Assembly: GCA_945872825.1 (NCBI GenBank)
Contig: CAMCBD010000012.1
Location: 1 to 47,632, forward strand
DNA from: Nitrosomonas ureae
Lineage (GTDB): Bacteria; Pseudomonadota; Gammaproteobacteria; Burkholderiales; Nitrosomonadaceae
Length of the DNA stretch: 47,632 nt
Reading direction: 5' to 3'
Shown here one piece after another: positions 37,448 to 46,406 of this stretch. Every line of letters begins with the position of its first letter. The first letter of the stretch is position 1. A program made the position numbers and the translations under genes. The notes under the pieces are model-generated. The model saw only the letters and a list, made by a program, of their open reading frames with translations. It was not told the origin of the DNA and did not search any database.

Positions 37448-38491
37448 CTAATACGCTAATAAATTACTCTGTTTTACTTTATCAGCGCAAACAACCTGTG
37501 CAATTTCTTTGACTAAGTCAGGGCCATAATAAATCAGACCGGTATACAGTTGTATCAGGCTTGCACCGGCTTCTATCTTGTCCTGCGCATCGCCCGCCGA
37601 CATAATCCCGCCGACACCGATAATGGGTATGGCGCCTTGCAGCAGGTGATGTAGTTGATGAACAATCGCGGTGGCGCGTTGCGTCAGCGGAGCGCCACTC
37701 AAGCCACCGCTTTCTTGTGCTACCGGCAAGTGCTCAATGCCAGTCCGTGAAATCGTTGTATTGGTTGCAATCACACCATCTATTTGATGTTTCATCAGTA
37801 ACGTAGCAATTGATTCAATTTGTGCCACCTCAAGATCAGGAGCAATTTTTACCACCATGGGCACGTATTTGCCATGAATTTGTGCGAGTTTCATTTGCTC
37901 GGATTTGAGTTCGCTTAACAAATGATCCAGCGCATCGGTGGCTTGTAATTGCCGCAAATTTTGCGTATTGGGCGATGAAATATTGACCGTGACATAACTG
38001 GCATAGGGATACACTTTCTGCAAGCCGATCCGGTAATCATCCGCTGCTTGTTCAAGTGGGGTATCGAAGTTCTTGCCGATATTAATACCCAATATGCCTT
38101 GATAGTCTGAGTGTTTGATATTTTCGATCAATTGATCGACGCCATGATTATTAAAACCCAACCGATTGATCACAGCATTTGCTTCGGGAACACGAAAAAT
38201 TCTTGGGGCCGGATTACCCGGTTGAGGTCGCGGTGTCACTGTGCCGATTTCAAGAAAACCAAATCCCAACGCAGCAAGCGCATCCAGATGCTCGCCATTC
38301 TTATCCAGCCCAGCGGCAAGGCCGACAGGATTGGGAAAATCCAATCCCATGATGTTGCGCGGCTGGCAAGCAATAGCAGCGTTTTTTAGTAATCCAAACT
38401 TTCTGATCTGCTCGATGGCGCCGAAAGTAATGCAATGAGCGGATTCAGGATCAAGCTTAAAAAGCAGCGGGCGAAGGAATGTGTAGAGCAT
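37448..38491 (-). CDS. pyrD: Dihydroorotate dehydrogenase (quinone)
   Basis: PyrD oxidises dihydroorotate to orotate with ubiquinone in pyrimidine synthesis. It is a class 2 enzyme of 347 residues with an N-terminal membrane-associating helix (MLYTFLRPLLFKLDPE), NPVGLAAGLDKNGE, the catalytic-Ser region NISSPNTQNLRQLQ, and the FMN-binding GVGGIMSAGDA. It ends directly at the rsxB start and lies 40 bp after bpt. Confidence 0.96.
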   Translation of the reverse strand: MLYTFLRPLLFKLDPESAHCITFGAIEQIRKFGLLKNAAIACQPRNIMGLDFPNPVGLAAGLDKNGEHLDALAALGFGFLEIGTVTPRPQPGNPAPRIFRVPEANAVINRLGFNNHGVDQLIENIKHSDYQGILGINIGKNFDTPLEQAADDYRIGLQKVYPYASYVTVNISSPNTQNLRQLQATDALDHLLSELKSEQMKLAQIHGKYVPMVVKIAPDLEVAQIESIATLLMKHQIDGVIATNTTISRTGIEHLPVAQESGGLSGAPLTQRATAIVHQLHHLLQGAIPIIGVGGIMSAGDAQDKIEAGASLIQLYTGLIYYGPDLVKEIAQVVCADKVKQSNLLAY

Positions 38492-38531
38492 AGGGAATTT
38501 TATCCTGAACGATTGCCGATTTGAGAAATTT

Positions 38532-39248
38532 TCATAAGAAACTGCTGCTGTCCAGCAATTGCCACTGACCGTTCGTCAAGACTTCCAGCGGTTGGAAATT
38601 GGCTTTATAGCACATCTTTCGATTTTCTTTGATCCAATAACCCAGATACAGGTAAGTCAAGCCAAGTTTCCGGCACTGTTCAATCTGCCATAAGATGTTA
38701 TACGTGCCAAAACTTGCATTGGTGACATCCGCATCGAAAAAAGTATAAACCGATGAAAGCCCGTCCGGCAGGACATCGACAATACTGACCATGCGCAACT
38801 GATCTCCTTCATGGAACTCAATCAGCTTGGAATTCACATGGCTTTGTAATAAAAAATTATGATATTGCTCGCGGCAATCATGATCCATACCGCCACCCGC
38901 ATGGCGTTTTACCTGGTACTGTTGATAAAGTTCATAATGTACCGGTTTGTAATGTAGTGGGAGCTGTATGGCTGTCAAATGCTGATGCTGTTTCCAAGTG
39001 CGGCGTTGTGTGCGATTGGGAGCAAAGCTGTTCACATTAACACGTACGGATAGGCACGCACGACACTGCGCACAACTGGGACGATAGGTATAAAGGCCGC
39101 TGCGGCGGAAACCAGCTTGTATCAAATTTCCATAAGTCTGATTATCGATGAGGTATTCTGGCGTGACTACTTCAGAGCATGCCAGTTTGCCGGGTAAATA
39201 ACTACAGGGATAGGGGCTGGTGGTGTGAAATTTAAGCACGGGCATCAC
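38532..39248 (-). CDS. bpt: Aspartate/glutamate leucyltransferase
   Basis: Bpt adds leucine from Leu-tRNA to proteins with N-terminal Asp or Glu, marking them for ClpS/ClpAP. The 238 residues show the ATE N-terminal Cys region ([14 protein letters not shown]), [10 protein letters not shown] and the C-terminal GNAT-like part ([20 protein letters not shown]). The short bacterial form is usually Bpt rather than Ate. It lies 3 bp after aat, so both N-end-rule transferases are made together. Confidence 0.92.
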   Translation of the reverse strand: MMPVLKFHTTSPYPCSYLPGKLACSEVVTPEYLIDNQTYGNLIQAGFRRSGLYTYRPSCAQCRACLSVRVNVNSFAPNRTQRRTWKQHQHLTAIQLPLHYKPVHYELYQQYQVKRHAGGGMDHDCREQYHNFLLQSHVNSKLIEFHEGDQLRMVSIVDVLPDGLSSVYTFFDADVTNASFGTYNILWQIEQCRKLGLTYLYLGYWIKENRKMCYKANFQPLEVLTNGQWQLLDSSSFL

Positions 39249-39251
39249 TCA

Positions 39252-39950
39252 CTAGTCGATCAAAACACGATCAAAGTTCCATTTGCTGCCGGGTTTGGGT
39301 CCGATTATCAAGGTATGCAGCTTTTGACCGAATTCCATTCTTGAAATTTCCCGTGCACCCAAAGATGCCAAATGGCCGGTTTTAACCTGACAATCAATCA
39401 AGCCATACTCCCAGTATTGTAATTGCTTTACCAGATGGACCAAGGCAATTTTCGATGCATCCGGAACAAGCGAAAACATCGATTCACCAAAAAATACCTT
39501 ACCTAATGATACGCCGTAGAGCCCGCCGACCAGTACGCCGTCTATCCAGGTTTCTATAGAATGCGCGAGCCCCATTTCGTGCAGTATTGTATAAGCAGCA
39601 ACCATTTGCGGGTGTATCCATGTCCCTGCTTGTCCTTTGCGTGGTGCAGCACAAGCGTGCATAACCTGAGTAAAACTACAATCAGTACGAATCTGGTAGT
39701 GATCTTTTTTGAGTCTCTTGCGTAAAGAGCGAGAAATTTTTAATTCATCAGGAAGCAACACCATTCGTGGATCCGGGCTCCACCAAAGTATCGGATCGTC
39801 TTCATTAAACCAGGGAAAGATACCTTTGCTATAGGCTTCAAGCAGACGTTGTGGCGAAAGATCTCCGCCAACTGCCAATAATCCATTGGGTTCGCTGAGT
39901 GCGTTCTCTACGGGTGGGAACGATGCACAGGATCTACTGCCGGGGATCAT
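39252..39950 (-). CDS. aat: Leucyl/phenylalanyl-tRNA--protein transferase
   Basis: Aat transfers Leu or Phe to proteins with N-terminal Lys or Arg. The 232-residue protein has FPPVENALSEPNGLLAVGGD, AYSKGIFPWFNEDDPILWWS, SIETWIDGVLVGGLYGVSLG and a C-terminal CQVKTGHLASLGAREISR, all typical. It is first of aat-bpt-pyrD-rsxB-nth, and its promoter shares the 135-bp gap with the divergent outer-membrane protein gene. Confidence 0.95.
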   Translation of the reverse strand: MIPGSRSCASFPPVENALSEPNGLLAVGGDLSPQRLLEAYSKGIFPWFNEDDPILWWSPDPRMVLLPDELKISRSLRKRLKKDHYQIRTDCSFTQVMHACAAPRKGQAGTWIHPQMVAAYTILHEMGLAHSIETWIDGVLVGGLYGVSLGKVFFGESMFSLVPDASKIALVHLVKQLQYWEYGLIDCQVKTGHLASLGAREISRMEFGQKLHTLIIGPKPGSKWNFDRVLID

Positions 39951-39985
39951 AAATTTTCAAGGAATAGATATTGATTGATATTAAC

Positions 39986-39999
39986 TTGATATAGATCAA
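39986..39999 (+). promoter_or_regulatory. Perfect FNR/Anr-type box
   Basis: TTGATATAGATCAA matches the consensus TTGAT-N4-ATCAA exactly. A -10-like TACCAT at 40022-40027 would place the box near -41.5, the class II activator position, for the outer-membrane protein gene starting at 40086. It could also act on the divergent aat. Oxygen-linked control is inferred. Confidence 0.65.
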
Positions 40000-40085
40000 G
40001 GTTGCTATTTTAACGTTTAATTACCATCGGTTTCCGATTACAAACCTATAACCAGAATAATTAAAATATAAAAGGAGAAACATAA

Positions 40086-41003
40086 GTGAAAAATCTTTAT
40101 GACAAAGTGCGGCTGGCTTCGCATATTACCGCAGGTTCGTTTTTGATGGCCGCATTGATGGCCGCACCGCATGCATTAGCGCATGATGTAGCTGCAGAGC
40201 GTATCAAGCAATTAGAACAAAGCCTGCAGGCCATTCAAGTTGAATTGCAAAGAATAAAATCTGAATCCGCTCAGGCTGCACAAAAGGTTAAAAGTATAGA
40301 ACAAACTACTAGTCAGACAGAACAGAAAATAAATAGTCTGGAAGAGAGAAAGACTGCGCTTAAAGACAAAGTAGATCCAATATCGGAGCGCATCGGTTCA
40401 GATATAACAGAAAAAACTCGTATGCTGCATTTTCGCGGTGGTTTTACACATGCGATGAATCAGCGCAACGGTTCGAGTATACAAAGTGTTGTTGCGCCTA
40501 TTGGAGCCCAGGATCAAGCCGGTAAAGATGGGTGGTATGTGGGGGCAGGTATTGATTGGGGTCTGACCAGAAATATGTGGGGGCTTATGCCAAAAACGAC
40601 TGTCTTTGCAGAATTGATGTTTGAGTACAAGCAATTCGGCAACAGTGTCCAAGGCAATGCACTAGCTAATGCACCTACTATCTTGGTAGGTGCCCCACAG
40701 AATCCACTTAATGTAACAGTCAGTCAGTTTACTTTAACAGCAGCACCCAAAATCAAATTTTTCGAAGGCTCAAAGGTTAGACCTTGGATTATTCCAGCAG
40801 GTTTGGCAATTCATGTCATGAGTCCAACTTCTGAAGCCATTACGTATTTAGCGCCAGGAATTATGTTTGGTGCGGGTGTCGATTACAACATCTATAAAGA
40901 CTTTTTTATCGGAATTGATGGCCGTTATCAATTGGTGAATAAGACAGATGGTGTTAATTTGAGTGGTATGACTGCTGGCGGTTATGTTGGTATTGGGTTC
41001 TAA
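40086..41003 (+). CDS. Outer-membrane beta-barrel protein with periplasmic coiled coil
   Basis: A signal peptide (about 1-32, ending ALAHD) is followed by a coiled coil of about 65 residues (ERIKQLEQSLQAIQVELQRI onward to ALKDKV). The rest is a predicted barrel of about 200 residues with alternating pattern, GWYVGAGIDWGLTRNMWG and FFIGIDGRYQLVNKTDGV, ending GGYVGIGF with a C-terminal Phe as in outer-membrane proteins. The start is a GTG after AAAAGGAGAAACATAA. I cannot name the substrate. The FNR box upstream and the terminator at 41141 frame it as a single gene. Confidence 0.8.
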   Translation: MKNLYDKVRLASHITAGSFLMAALMAAPHALAHDVAAERIKQLEQSLQAIQVELQRIKSESAQAAQKVKSIEQTTSQTEQKINSLEERKTALKDKVDPISERIGSDITEKTRMLHFRGGFTHAMNQRNGSSIQSVVAPIGAQDQAGKDGWYVGAGIDWGLTRNMWGLMPKTTVFAELMFEYKQFGNSVQGNALANAPTILVGAPQNPLNVTVSQFTLTAAPKIKFFEGSKVRPWIIPAGLAIHVMSPTSEAITYLAPGIMFGAGVDYNIYKDFFIGIDGRYQLVNKTDGVNLSGMTAGGYVGIGF

Positions 41004-41140
41004 AAATATTTAAATACTGAATGAAAGTGATGGTTTAACAGTAGCCTAATACACATAAATCGAAAACTTTTTAGTTTCTCATCGTTGCTTTTTAGTTCCG
41101 TTCGCAGCCAGAAGAGTATGTATGCGTAACGAAGCCTTGG

Positions 41141-41174
41141 CACCTCGCTAGTTGTTTAGTGAGGTGTTTTTTTT
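41141..41174 (+). terminator. Rho-independent terminator
   Basis: CACCTCGCTA pairs with TAGTGAGGTG (one mismatch) and is followed by eight T. It probably ends the outer-membrane protein transcript. From 41175 to 41345 I see nothing. Confidence 0.85.
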
Positions 41175-41345
41175 GTGGTCATTGCTGGATTTGTATGTTG
41201 CCATGCAACAGTACTTTGTAGGACACATGGGAATGTGAATTGGATATAATTTTTCTAACTTCAATCAGGCGCTCACAAAAAATATTACTTGCTGCCTTCC
41301 AATTTCATCAGGTAATCGCCTAATAGCGTACCCTCCTTTGCTTTG

Positions 41346-41463
41346 TTAAGGAACCTCTGAATAACTGCCATTTCGAGCATAGCGAGACATCTATGCTGTT
41401 GATTGCCAAAGATTCCTCACTACGTTCGGAATAACAAAGGTGATTTATTCAGAGATTTCTTAA
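41346..41463 (+). repeat. Palindromic short repeat, family 1, full copy
   Basis: This 118-bp copy has ends TTAAGGAACCTCTGAATAA and TTATTCAGAGATTTCTTAA, a near-perfect terminal inverted repeat. The inside, with CATTTCGAGCATAGCGAGAC and AGATTCCTCACTACGTTCGG, is like 6345-6462. Confidence 0.85.
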
Positions 41464-41465
41464 GA

Positions 41466-41495
41466 GCGGCTACCAGCTTAGAAACTGGTAGCCGC
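41466..41495 (-). terminator. Possible terminator of the copper-oxidase operon
   Basis: An 11-bp stem GCGGCTACCAG / CTGGTAGCCGC with an 8-nt loop lies just after the minus-strand stop. It lacks a clear U-tract on that strand, so termination strength is uncertain. Confidence 0.5.
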
Positions 41496-41504
41496 CGCTT
41501 CTGA

Positions 41505-44272
41505 CTAATGTGCTCCTACTGGATCCCTCTGTGCAGCAGTCAAACCGCTTTTCCAATCTTCTGGGAGATTCTGCACCCAACCATTATAAACATTGGGTAT
41601 AGCCAGCACTCCCTGACCGCCAAACCCTGGCAAGCCGCTAACGGTATCGTCTTTAGCATTACTTCCGTTGTCAACCAGAGAAACATATCCGGCGATTTTT
41701 GCATCGCTTAAGTCGCCATCGCCATTGGGATCTACATCCACAACCGTGAGCCGGTTAGAGAATTTGCTCGTTACATAAGCATAGTACCCGCCGTCTTTCT
41801 TGGCGCCAAAATTTGCGCCGTGACAGCCAGGATCACAACCAAACATTTTGACAATTTTGTCAGTTGCTGTATCAATTACGAGAATCTGCCCACCCGTCGC
41901 AGCGATGACAACGGCCTTACCATCTGGAGAAACAGGCGTTTGGATGGGAAGCACACCAACCGCAATTTCTCCATTCCCATCATTATCAGCAAAAGCTCCC
42001 GTAATAGGATTATAGTCAGCGATGAGGTTAATGGTTTTTATCAACTCTCCGGTATGACCATTCAGCACACTTAAAGAATGGTGCAGCAGATTAGTTGCAT
42101 AAATCTTGCTGGAATCCGGCATCATACCGATTGCAATCGGATGCGCACCGGGAGCCCCTTGCCCTGTTGCCGTTCTGGATTGTATGTCGCCATCGGCAGC
42201 ATAAATTCCAACATCACCGGTATTAATATTAGGCGTTATGATCTTGGAGCCATCTGCACTCACCCAATGACCGTGCGGACTGGCAGAAGTATGTCCATGC
42301 GCCTGTGTTGGCATCATTTTAGTAACGGTGGTTGTGCCGGCTGGCATGACAGAAATACCATTTTCGCCATTGATAGCAATCGTAAGATCATCCGTCGATG
42401 GTAGCGTCATCACATGAGAAGGCGCATAGCCTACTTGAATGTTTTTTATTAATTGACCATTCTCACGATTAATCAGGGTTAGTTTGTTATCAAACCATTG
42501 TGTCGCATAGATAACGGATTGATCCCGGGTAGGCCACATGTTATGTGGATTATTCATATTGATTCCAGGCAGTGCAATCTTACGCTTAACGGTCCAATTC
42601 GTCGTATCAACCACCGTAATGGTACCGGCTTTGTATTTACCTGCAGTTTTTTCGAATTGGGTATTAACCCATACTTCTCCTACACCCTTTACTGTTGGTG
42701 GAGTTGATGTTGGCAGAGAAGTGGGTGGTATATCCAAAATATTTAAAGGAGTAGTAAAACCACCATCAGTGAGCACAGTACTGAACGGCGCTCCAGAGAT
42801 GACGACTGGAAGATCAGGAAATTTAACATTCCAACTGCCGGATGAATAATCCTGCCAGTTGCCTGGCGAGGTCGCAACAAAGAATGTTTTTAATAACCGA
42901 ATGGCCAAATCACTATTGGTCGGCAATCCCTTAATACCTGTAGCGAGATCTATTTTAAAATTAGAAGCTTTATCACCCAGGTCAAGTGCGAGATTGCCAT
43001 TGGAATCCGCGGTCTCAGGATCATCGACAATCACCGCACCAAACATGTAAGGGTGTATCTTACAAGTAAATACGTACAGGCCCGGCGTATCCAATTTGGC
43101 AATCCCACCTCCGCGATAGGCATCGGTTTGATTAGAAGGTATATGATGCGCGCCTGTAGGCCATAATAGCGAACTGATGGTGTGTACAGCATTGGTGTCT
43201 GACATAATGAAGTTGACACTGCTGCCTGGCGCAATCACTTCCAATGATTTGGTTCTAATGCCCGCACCCAGTCCAACGATCGCATCACCACGTGCGCTTC
43301 TGAACCAACTTCCGGGTTCATCGGTTATCTCAAAAGTTACCAATCCAGGTTCGTCTTTCGTGCCGAGTAAAATTCGGCCATATGGGGATGCGCCTACCAC
43401 ACTGGCTCCGTCACTACCAACAGTTTCGACCTTGAAACTACCGTGCATGCCTGCTTCCATGTGGGAGAACAAGTGGCAATGATATTGCCAATCACCCGCA
43501 CCGACGCCACTGCCTGCTTTGATAGTAAATGTATGGCTATCTGCACCACATCCAGTAATTTGGTATCGATAACGGTATTTGTTCCGGTCTTGAGCCAACG
43601 ATGAGCGTGCAGATGGAAAGTATGTCCTGGGCCTACGGACAAGACATGAAACCGGACAAGATCGTTTTCGACAGCGCCCAGGTTTGGGTTCGCCCAGAGC
43701 GGTTTTTGGTGTGTTCCATCCCCGGATATTTCAGTACCCCAGAAAGTTGAACCTACCATAAATAATATAAATTGTTTGTCCAGATCAGCCTGAGTGACGG
43801 GAACGATACCCCCATCATCATTGATATAGCTATCGATTGGAGCATTCTTTTTATCGACGATAAGCGCGCCAAATAAGCCCAGCAGCTCTTTTCCATTACC
43901 GTGATACACAAAGCTGCCTGTTTTATTCGCATGCACGGTGTAATTTTGCGTCTGTCCGGGTTTTGCTTTTGCAGTGTTATTGTTGATTAGACCAGGCACA
44001 CTAAAACCCACCTCAAACGCGGTGTTATTGGTAAGCGTTATCTGCACAGTATCGCCTTGCTTTACAAACAACGCAGGGCCAGGAATAACGGCTTCTGCAG
44101 TACTGCCACCCAAAGCGTAACCCAGTTGACCATTCGGCAAGGTGTTGGCTGAGATGGAAAAATTATGTACCGCTGCCAGCACCATGGGCGATACTAAGAG
44201 TGTGACGGCAAACAGTATAAAAGCTGTCAGCGTTGAGGCTGGATTTTTTAATCCAAAAATCTTTTTGTTCAT
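41505..44272 (-). pseudogene. Multicopper-oxidase/amicyanin-like/YVTN-propeller fusion, one frameshift
   Basis: Two overlapping frames (43394-44272 and 41505-43598) join into one protein of 922 residues if one base is restored near 43550-43556, where CTGGATGT probably was CTGGGATGT. Domains: signal peptide 1-33; cupredoxin D1 without its copper ligands (only H124 of four remains); cupredoxin D2 with the full set, HTFHLHAH at 217-224 and HCHLFSHMEAGM at 265-276; an amicyanin-like domain with H364 and CKIHPYM (C404, H407, M410); and a YVTN-type propeller from about 530 to the end, with His on most blades and a CDPGCH motif. The loss may be a real mutation or a sequence error, since both halves look selected. 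It starts 37 bp after the partner oxidase gene, with AAGGAT upstream. Likely periplasmic. The substrate is unknown. Confidence 0.85.
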
Positions 44273-44309
44273 GTTGTCATCCTTATCTTCTATCTGCTTA
44301 TTCGCTTAT

Positions 44310-45326
44310 TTAATGGACATTGAAACTACCAATCATGCCCAGTAATTTATTTGAGAAATTATTATCCATATACTGTGCACTGTTTTTTGCTCTGATAATG
44401 AATACATGTTTCTCAAGCGGGCCAATTGCAATCTGATCGATAAGGTTATGTGTTCCCGGATCGAACCACTTATAACCATTCAGTGCAAATTTATGGATAT
44501 CAGTGCCCATAGCGATCAGATGAAATCTGACATCAGTGTTTTTTGTAGCGGCCAGCGATGGATTGACGCCATGTTTTGATTGCTTCTTGCTGACACCATC
44601 AATCTCCATTCCCCAGAAAGCATCATCGCCTATATAGAGCACATACTCTTTAGTAAACGTATAAGAATTTATTGGAGTAGAACTAGCCGCCGGATTAACA
44701 ATGACTGCGCCAAAAAGTCCCCTATTTTCAGAACCATTATGACTCTCGAAATTATGATCATGATAGGGCCACGTACCTGCGGTTCCACGTGCAACATTCC
44801 ATTCGTACTCATAGGATACAAAGGTATTTTCCGGACCATGACCCGCTCCCTCGTCGAGGTGCTGATTGATTACCTTGAGGGTGCCATCACTGAGTATGTT
44901 GTAGTGGACACCATGTACATGCACGCTTACTTGCTGACTGATGCCTGCAGAGAGGGGATTATCAGGAATTGCATTTAAAAGCGTCAGTTTGACCTTGTCA
45001 CCTTCTGTTAACACGATGGTTGGTCCAGGAATGGTCGCGTTAGGACTGTATTGATCAGTAATGTCCGTACCATTTACTGTGTGACTTAGCATCTTGTAAG
45101 CTAGCAGTTTATTGCCAAAACCATCATCCTGAGTTTCTTCCGCCGTCATTTGAATAATATGTTCTGCTGCAAAACTCTTCTCAATGATTGCAAAAGACAT
45201 TGCCAGTATGAGTATGAAGAGGAAAGTGATTTTCTTTAACAATGAGTTATGCGGCATAGGTGGCGCGGCAGTGGAATTCTCTGTGAACTCCGTGGCACAA
45301 CAGGGTTGATTGGGTTGAAAAGACAT
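44310..45326 (-). CDS. Two-domain multicopper-oxidase-like protein with active-site half D1 only
   Basis: The 338-residue secreted protein has a long basic-poor leader with a CC pair at 9-10, then a hydrophobic signal (TFLFILILAMSFAI). D1 carries both trinuclear motifs, HVHG at 136-139 and YHDHN with H189 and H191. In D2 the matching motifs are lost: HKFALNGY (278-285) replaces HxxHxH, and YMDNNFSNKLLGM (319-331) replaces YHCHxxxHxxxGM. Alone it cannot hold a type-1 or a complete trinuclear site. Its neighbour has the opposite pattern. The ATG at 45326 follows a perfect AAGGAGG, so the long leader is genuine. It is the first gene of the pair. Confidence 0.85.
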   Translation of the reverse strand: MSFQPNQPCCATEFTENSTAAPPMPHNSLLKKITFLFILILAMSFAIIEKSFAAEHIIQMTAEETQDDGFGNKLLAYKMLSHTVNGTDITDQYSPNATIPGPTIVLTEGDKVKLTLLNAIPDNPLSAGISQQVSVHVHGVHYNILSDGTLKVINQHLDEGAGHGPENTFVSYEYEWNVARGTAGTWPYHDHNFESHNGSENRGLFGAVIVNPAASSTPINSYTFTKEYVLYIGDDAFWGMEIDGVSKKQSKHGVNPSLAATKNTDVRFHLIAMGTDIHKFALNGYKWFDPGTHNLIDQIAIGPLEKHVFIIRAKNSAQYMDNNFSNKLLGMIGSFNVH

Positions 45327-45449
45327 TCTAAAAATCCTCCTTATGTGAAAAAGTTCGTATCAAGAGAATCGCTTAGGAGAAACATCCCCCGGCATATTAA
45401 TAAGGCTATTGGCTTTAGATGCTTACGATTTTCTTGAGGCTCACAACTT

Positions 45450-45486
45450 GGCAAATAGATTGCAGCTACCGAATAATTGCTATTTA
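45450..45486. promoter_or_regulatory. Conserved block upstream of the copper-oxidase operon
   Basis: GCAAATAGATTGCAGCTACC and ATTGCTATTTA match a block at 46373-46406 upstream of the nearer regulator. AAATAGATTGCA and TTGCTAT are partly inverted. It lies 125-160 bp before the operon start. A palindrome GATCCGTGGGATC at 45498-45510 is close by. Either may be an operator. Confidence 0.45.
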
Positions 45487-45561
45487 TTTACTTTAGTGAT
45501 CCGTGGGATCTTATCAAAACTATTTAACGATAAATAGATGTCATTTGTCCCTAAGATGTTG

Positions 45562-46287
45562 CTATTTTTCTGGATCTTGCGGGTAAAATGTCCCAGATAG
45601 GTAGGATTCCTTGAAGTAATCATACTGAGGTGCTTTCAAGCATAATTCAATTTGTTTCTTAACCCCTATTTTTCTATAAATTACAGAGAGTTGGTTGCGT
45701 ACTGTTTTCTCCGTGACAAATAATTGCAGGCTTATTTCTTTGGCCGATAAGCCCTTGCATGCGAGATAAGCAATGTGACGTTCACTATCGCTCAATTTGG
45801 ATTTATGCAATGTTCCGGAATCGGTTTGTAAGTCAGTTGATGGATTGGGAGCAAACTGCGCTTGCCATAGCAACTTGGTAATGTTGCGGTCAAACCAGAT
45901 TTGCCCTGCGTGAATTGCATAGATAGCTTTTAATAACAGCTCAGAGGAGTGATGTTTGCTGATAATACCCACTGCTCCTGAACGAAATGTTTGCAGATAG
46001 GTTTGTTCGCTATTGTGATGAGAGAAAGCCAACACTTTAGTTTGCGGGCTGGTATGCAGCAATCTGGAGATATGTTCGACGCAATGGCCGTTGTTCAATT
46101 GCAGATCAATAATGACCACATCAGGTTTATGTTGCACAACCAAATTGCATAAATCTTCTATACAACCGGTTTCTGCAACCAAGCGAATTGTAGAATGATT
46201 TTCAAACAACGAATGCAAGCCCAAGCGCACAAGCTCAAAACTTTCAGCTACCAATACGCGTATTTTAGTATGAGATTGCTCAATCAT
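45562..46287 (-). CDS. LuxR/NarL-type response regulator, copy 1
   Basis: The N-terminal receiver (1-125) has the phospho-acceptor Asp in VVIIDLQL, the Ser switch residue in VLAFSHH and the Lys in GIISKHHS. The acidic pair near the start is reduced to one Glu (VLVAESFELVR). The C-terminal helix-turn-helix (about 165-225) reads LSDSERHIAYLACKGLSAKE and FVTEKTVRNQLSVIYRKIGV. No histidine kinase is nearby. It is a tandem duplicate of the next gene and lies 235 bp upstream of the copper-oxidase operon, so it may control it. It runs 15 residues longer than copy 2. Confidence 0.9.
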   Translation of the reverse strand: MIEQSHTKIRVLVAESFELVRLGLHSLFENHSTIRLVAETGCIEDLCNLVVQHKPDVVIIDLQLNNGHCVEHISRLLHTSPQTKVLAFSHHNSEQTYLQTFRSGAVGIISKHHSSELLLKAIYAIHAGQIWFDRNITKLLWQAQFAPNPSTDLQTDSGTLHKSKLSDSERHIAYLACKGLSAKEISLQLFVTEKTVRNQLSVIYRKIGVKKQIELCLKAPQYDYFKESYLSGTFYPQDPEK

Positions 46288-46372
46288 GTTTTAGTTGTAT
46301 CTGTCTTGAGCCATTAACATGAGATATCTCTGTGCACTGGCGATCAAATATTTCTGTAGAGATTCCTTCCGA

Positions 46373-46406
46373 GGTAAATAGATTGCAACGATTTATTATT
46401 GCTATC
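46373..46406. promoter_or_regulatory. Conserved block upstream of regulator copy 1
   Basis: GGTAAATAGATTGCAACG and ATTGCTATCTATA repeat the block seen before the copper-oxidase operon. A second shared block, GACAAATAGATGTCATTTGTC at 46448-46468 (7-bp inverted arms), recurs with changes at about 45529-45549. They may be operators or just remains of the tandem duplication. Confidence 0.45.

Noticed and set aside
43540-43575. Programmed -1 frameshift in the copper-oxidase fusion
   Set aside because: No X-XXY-YYZ slippery site and no obvious downstream stem; an indel or sequence error is more likely.
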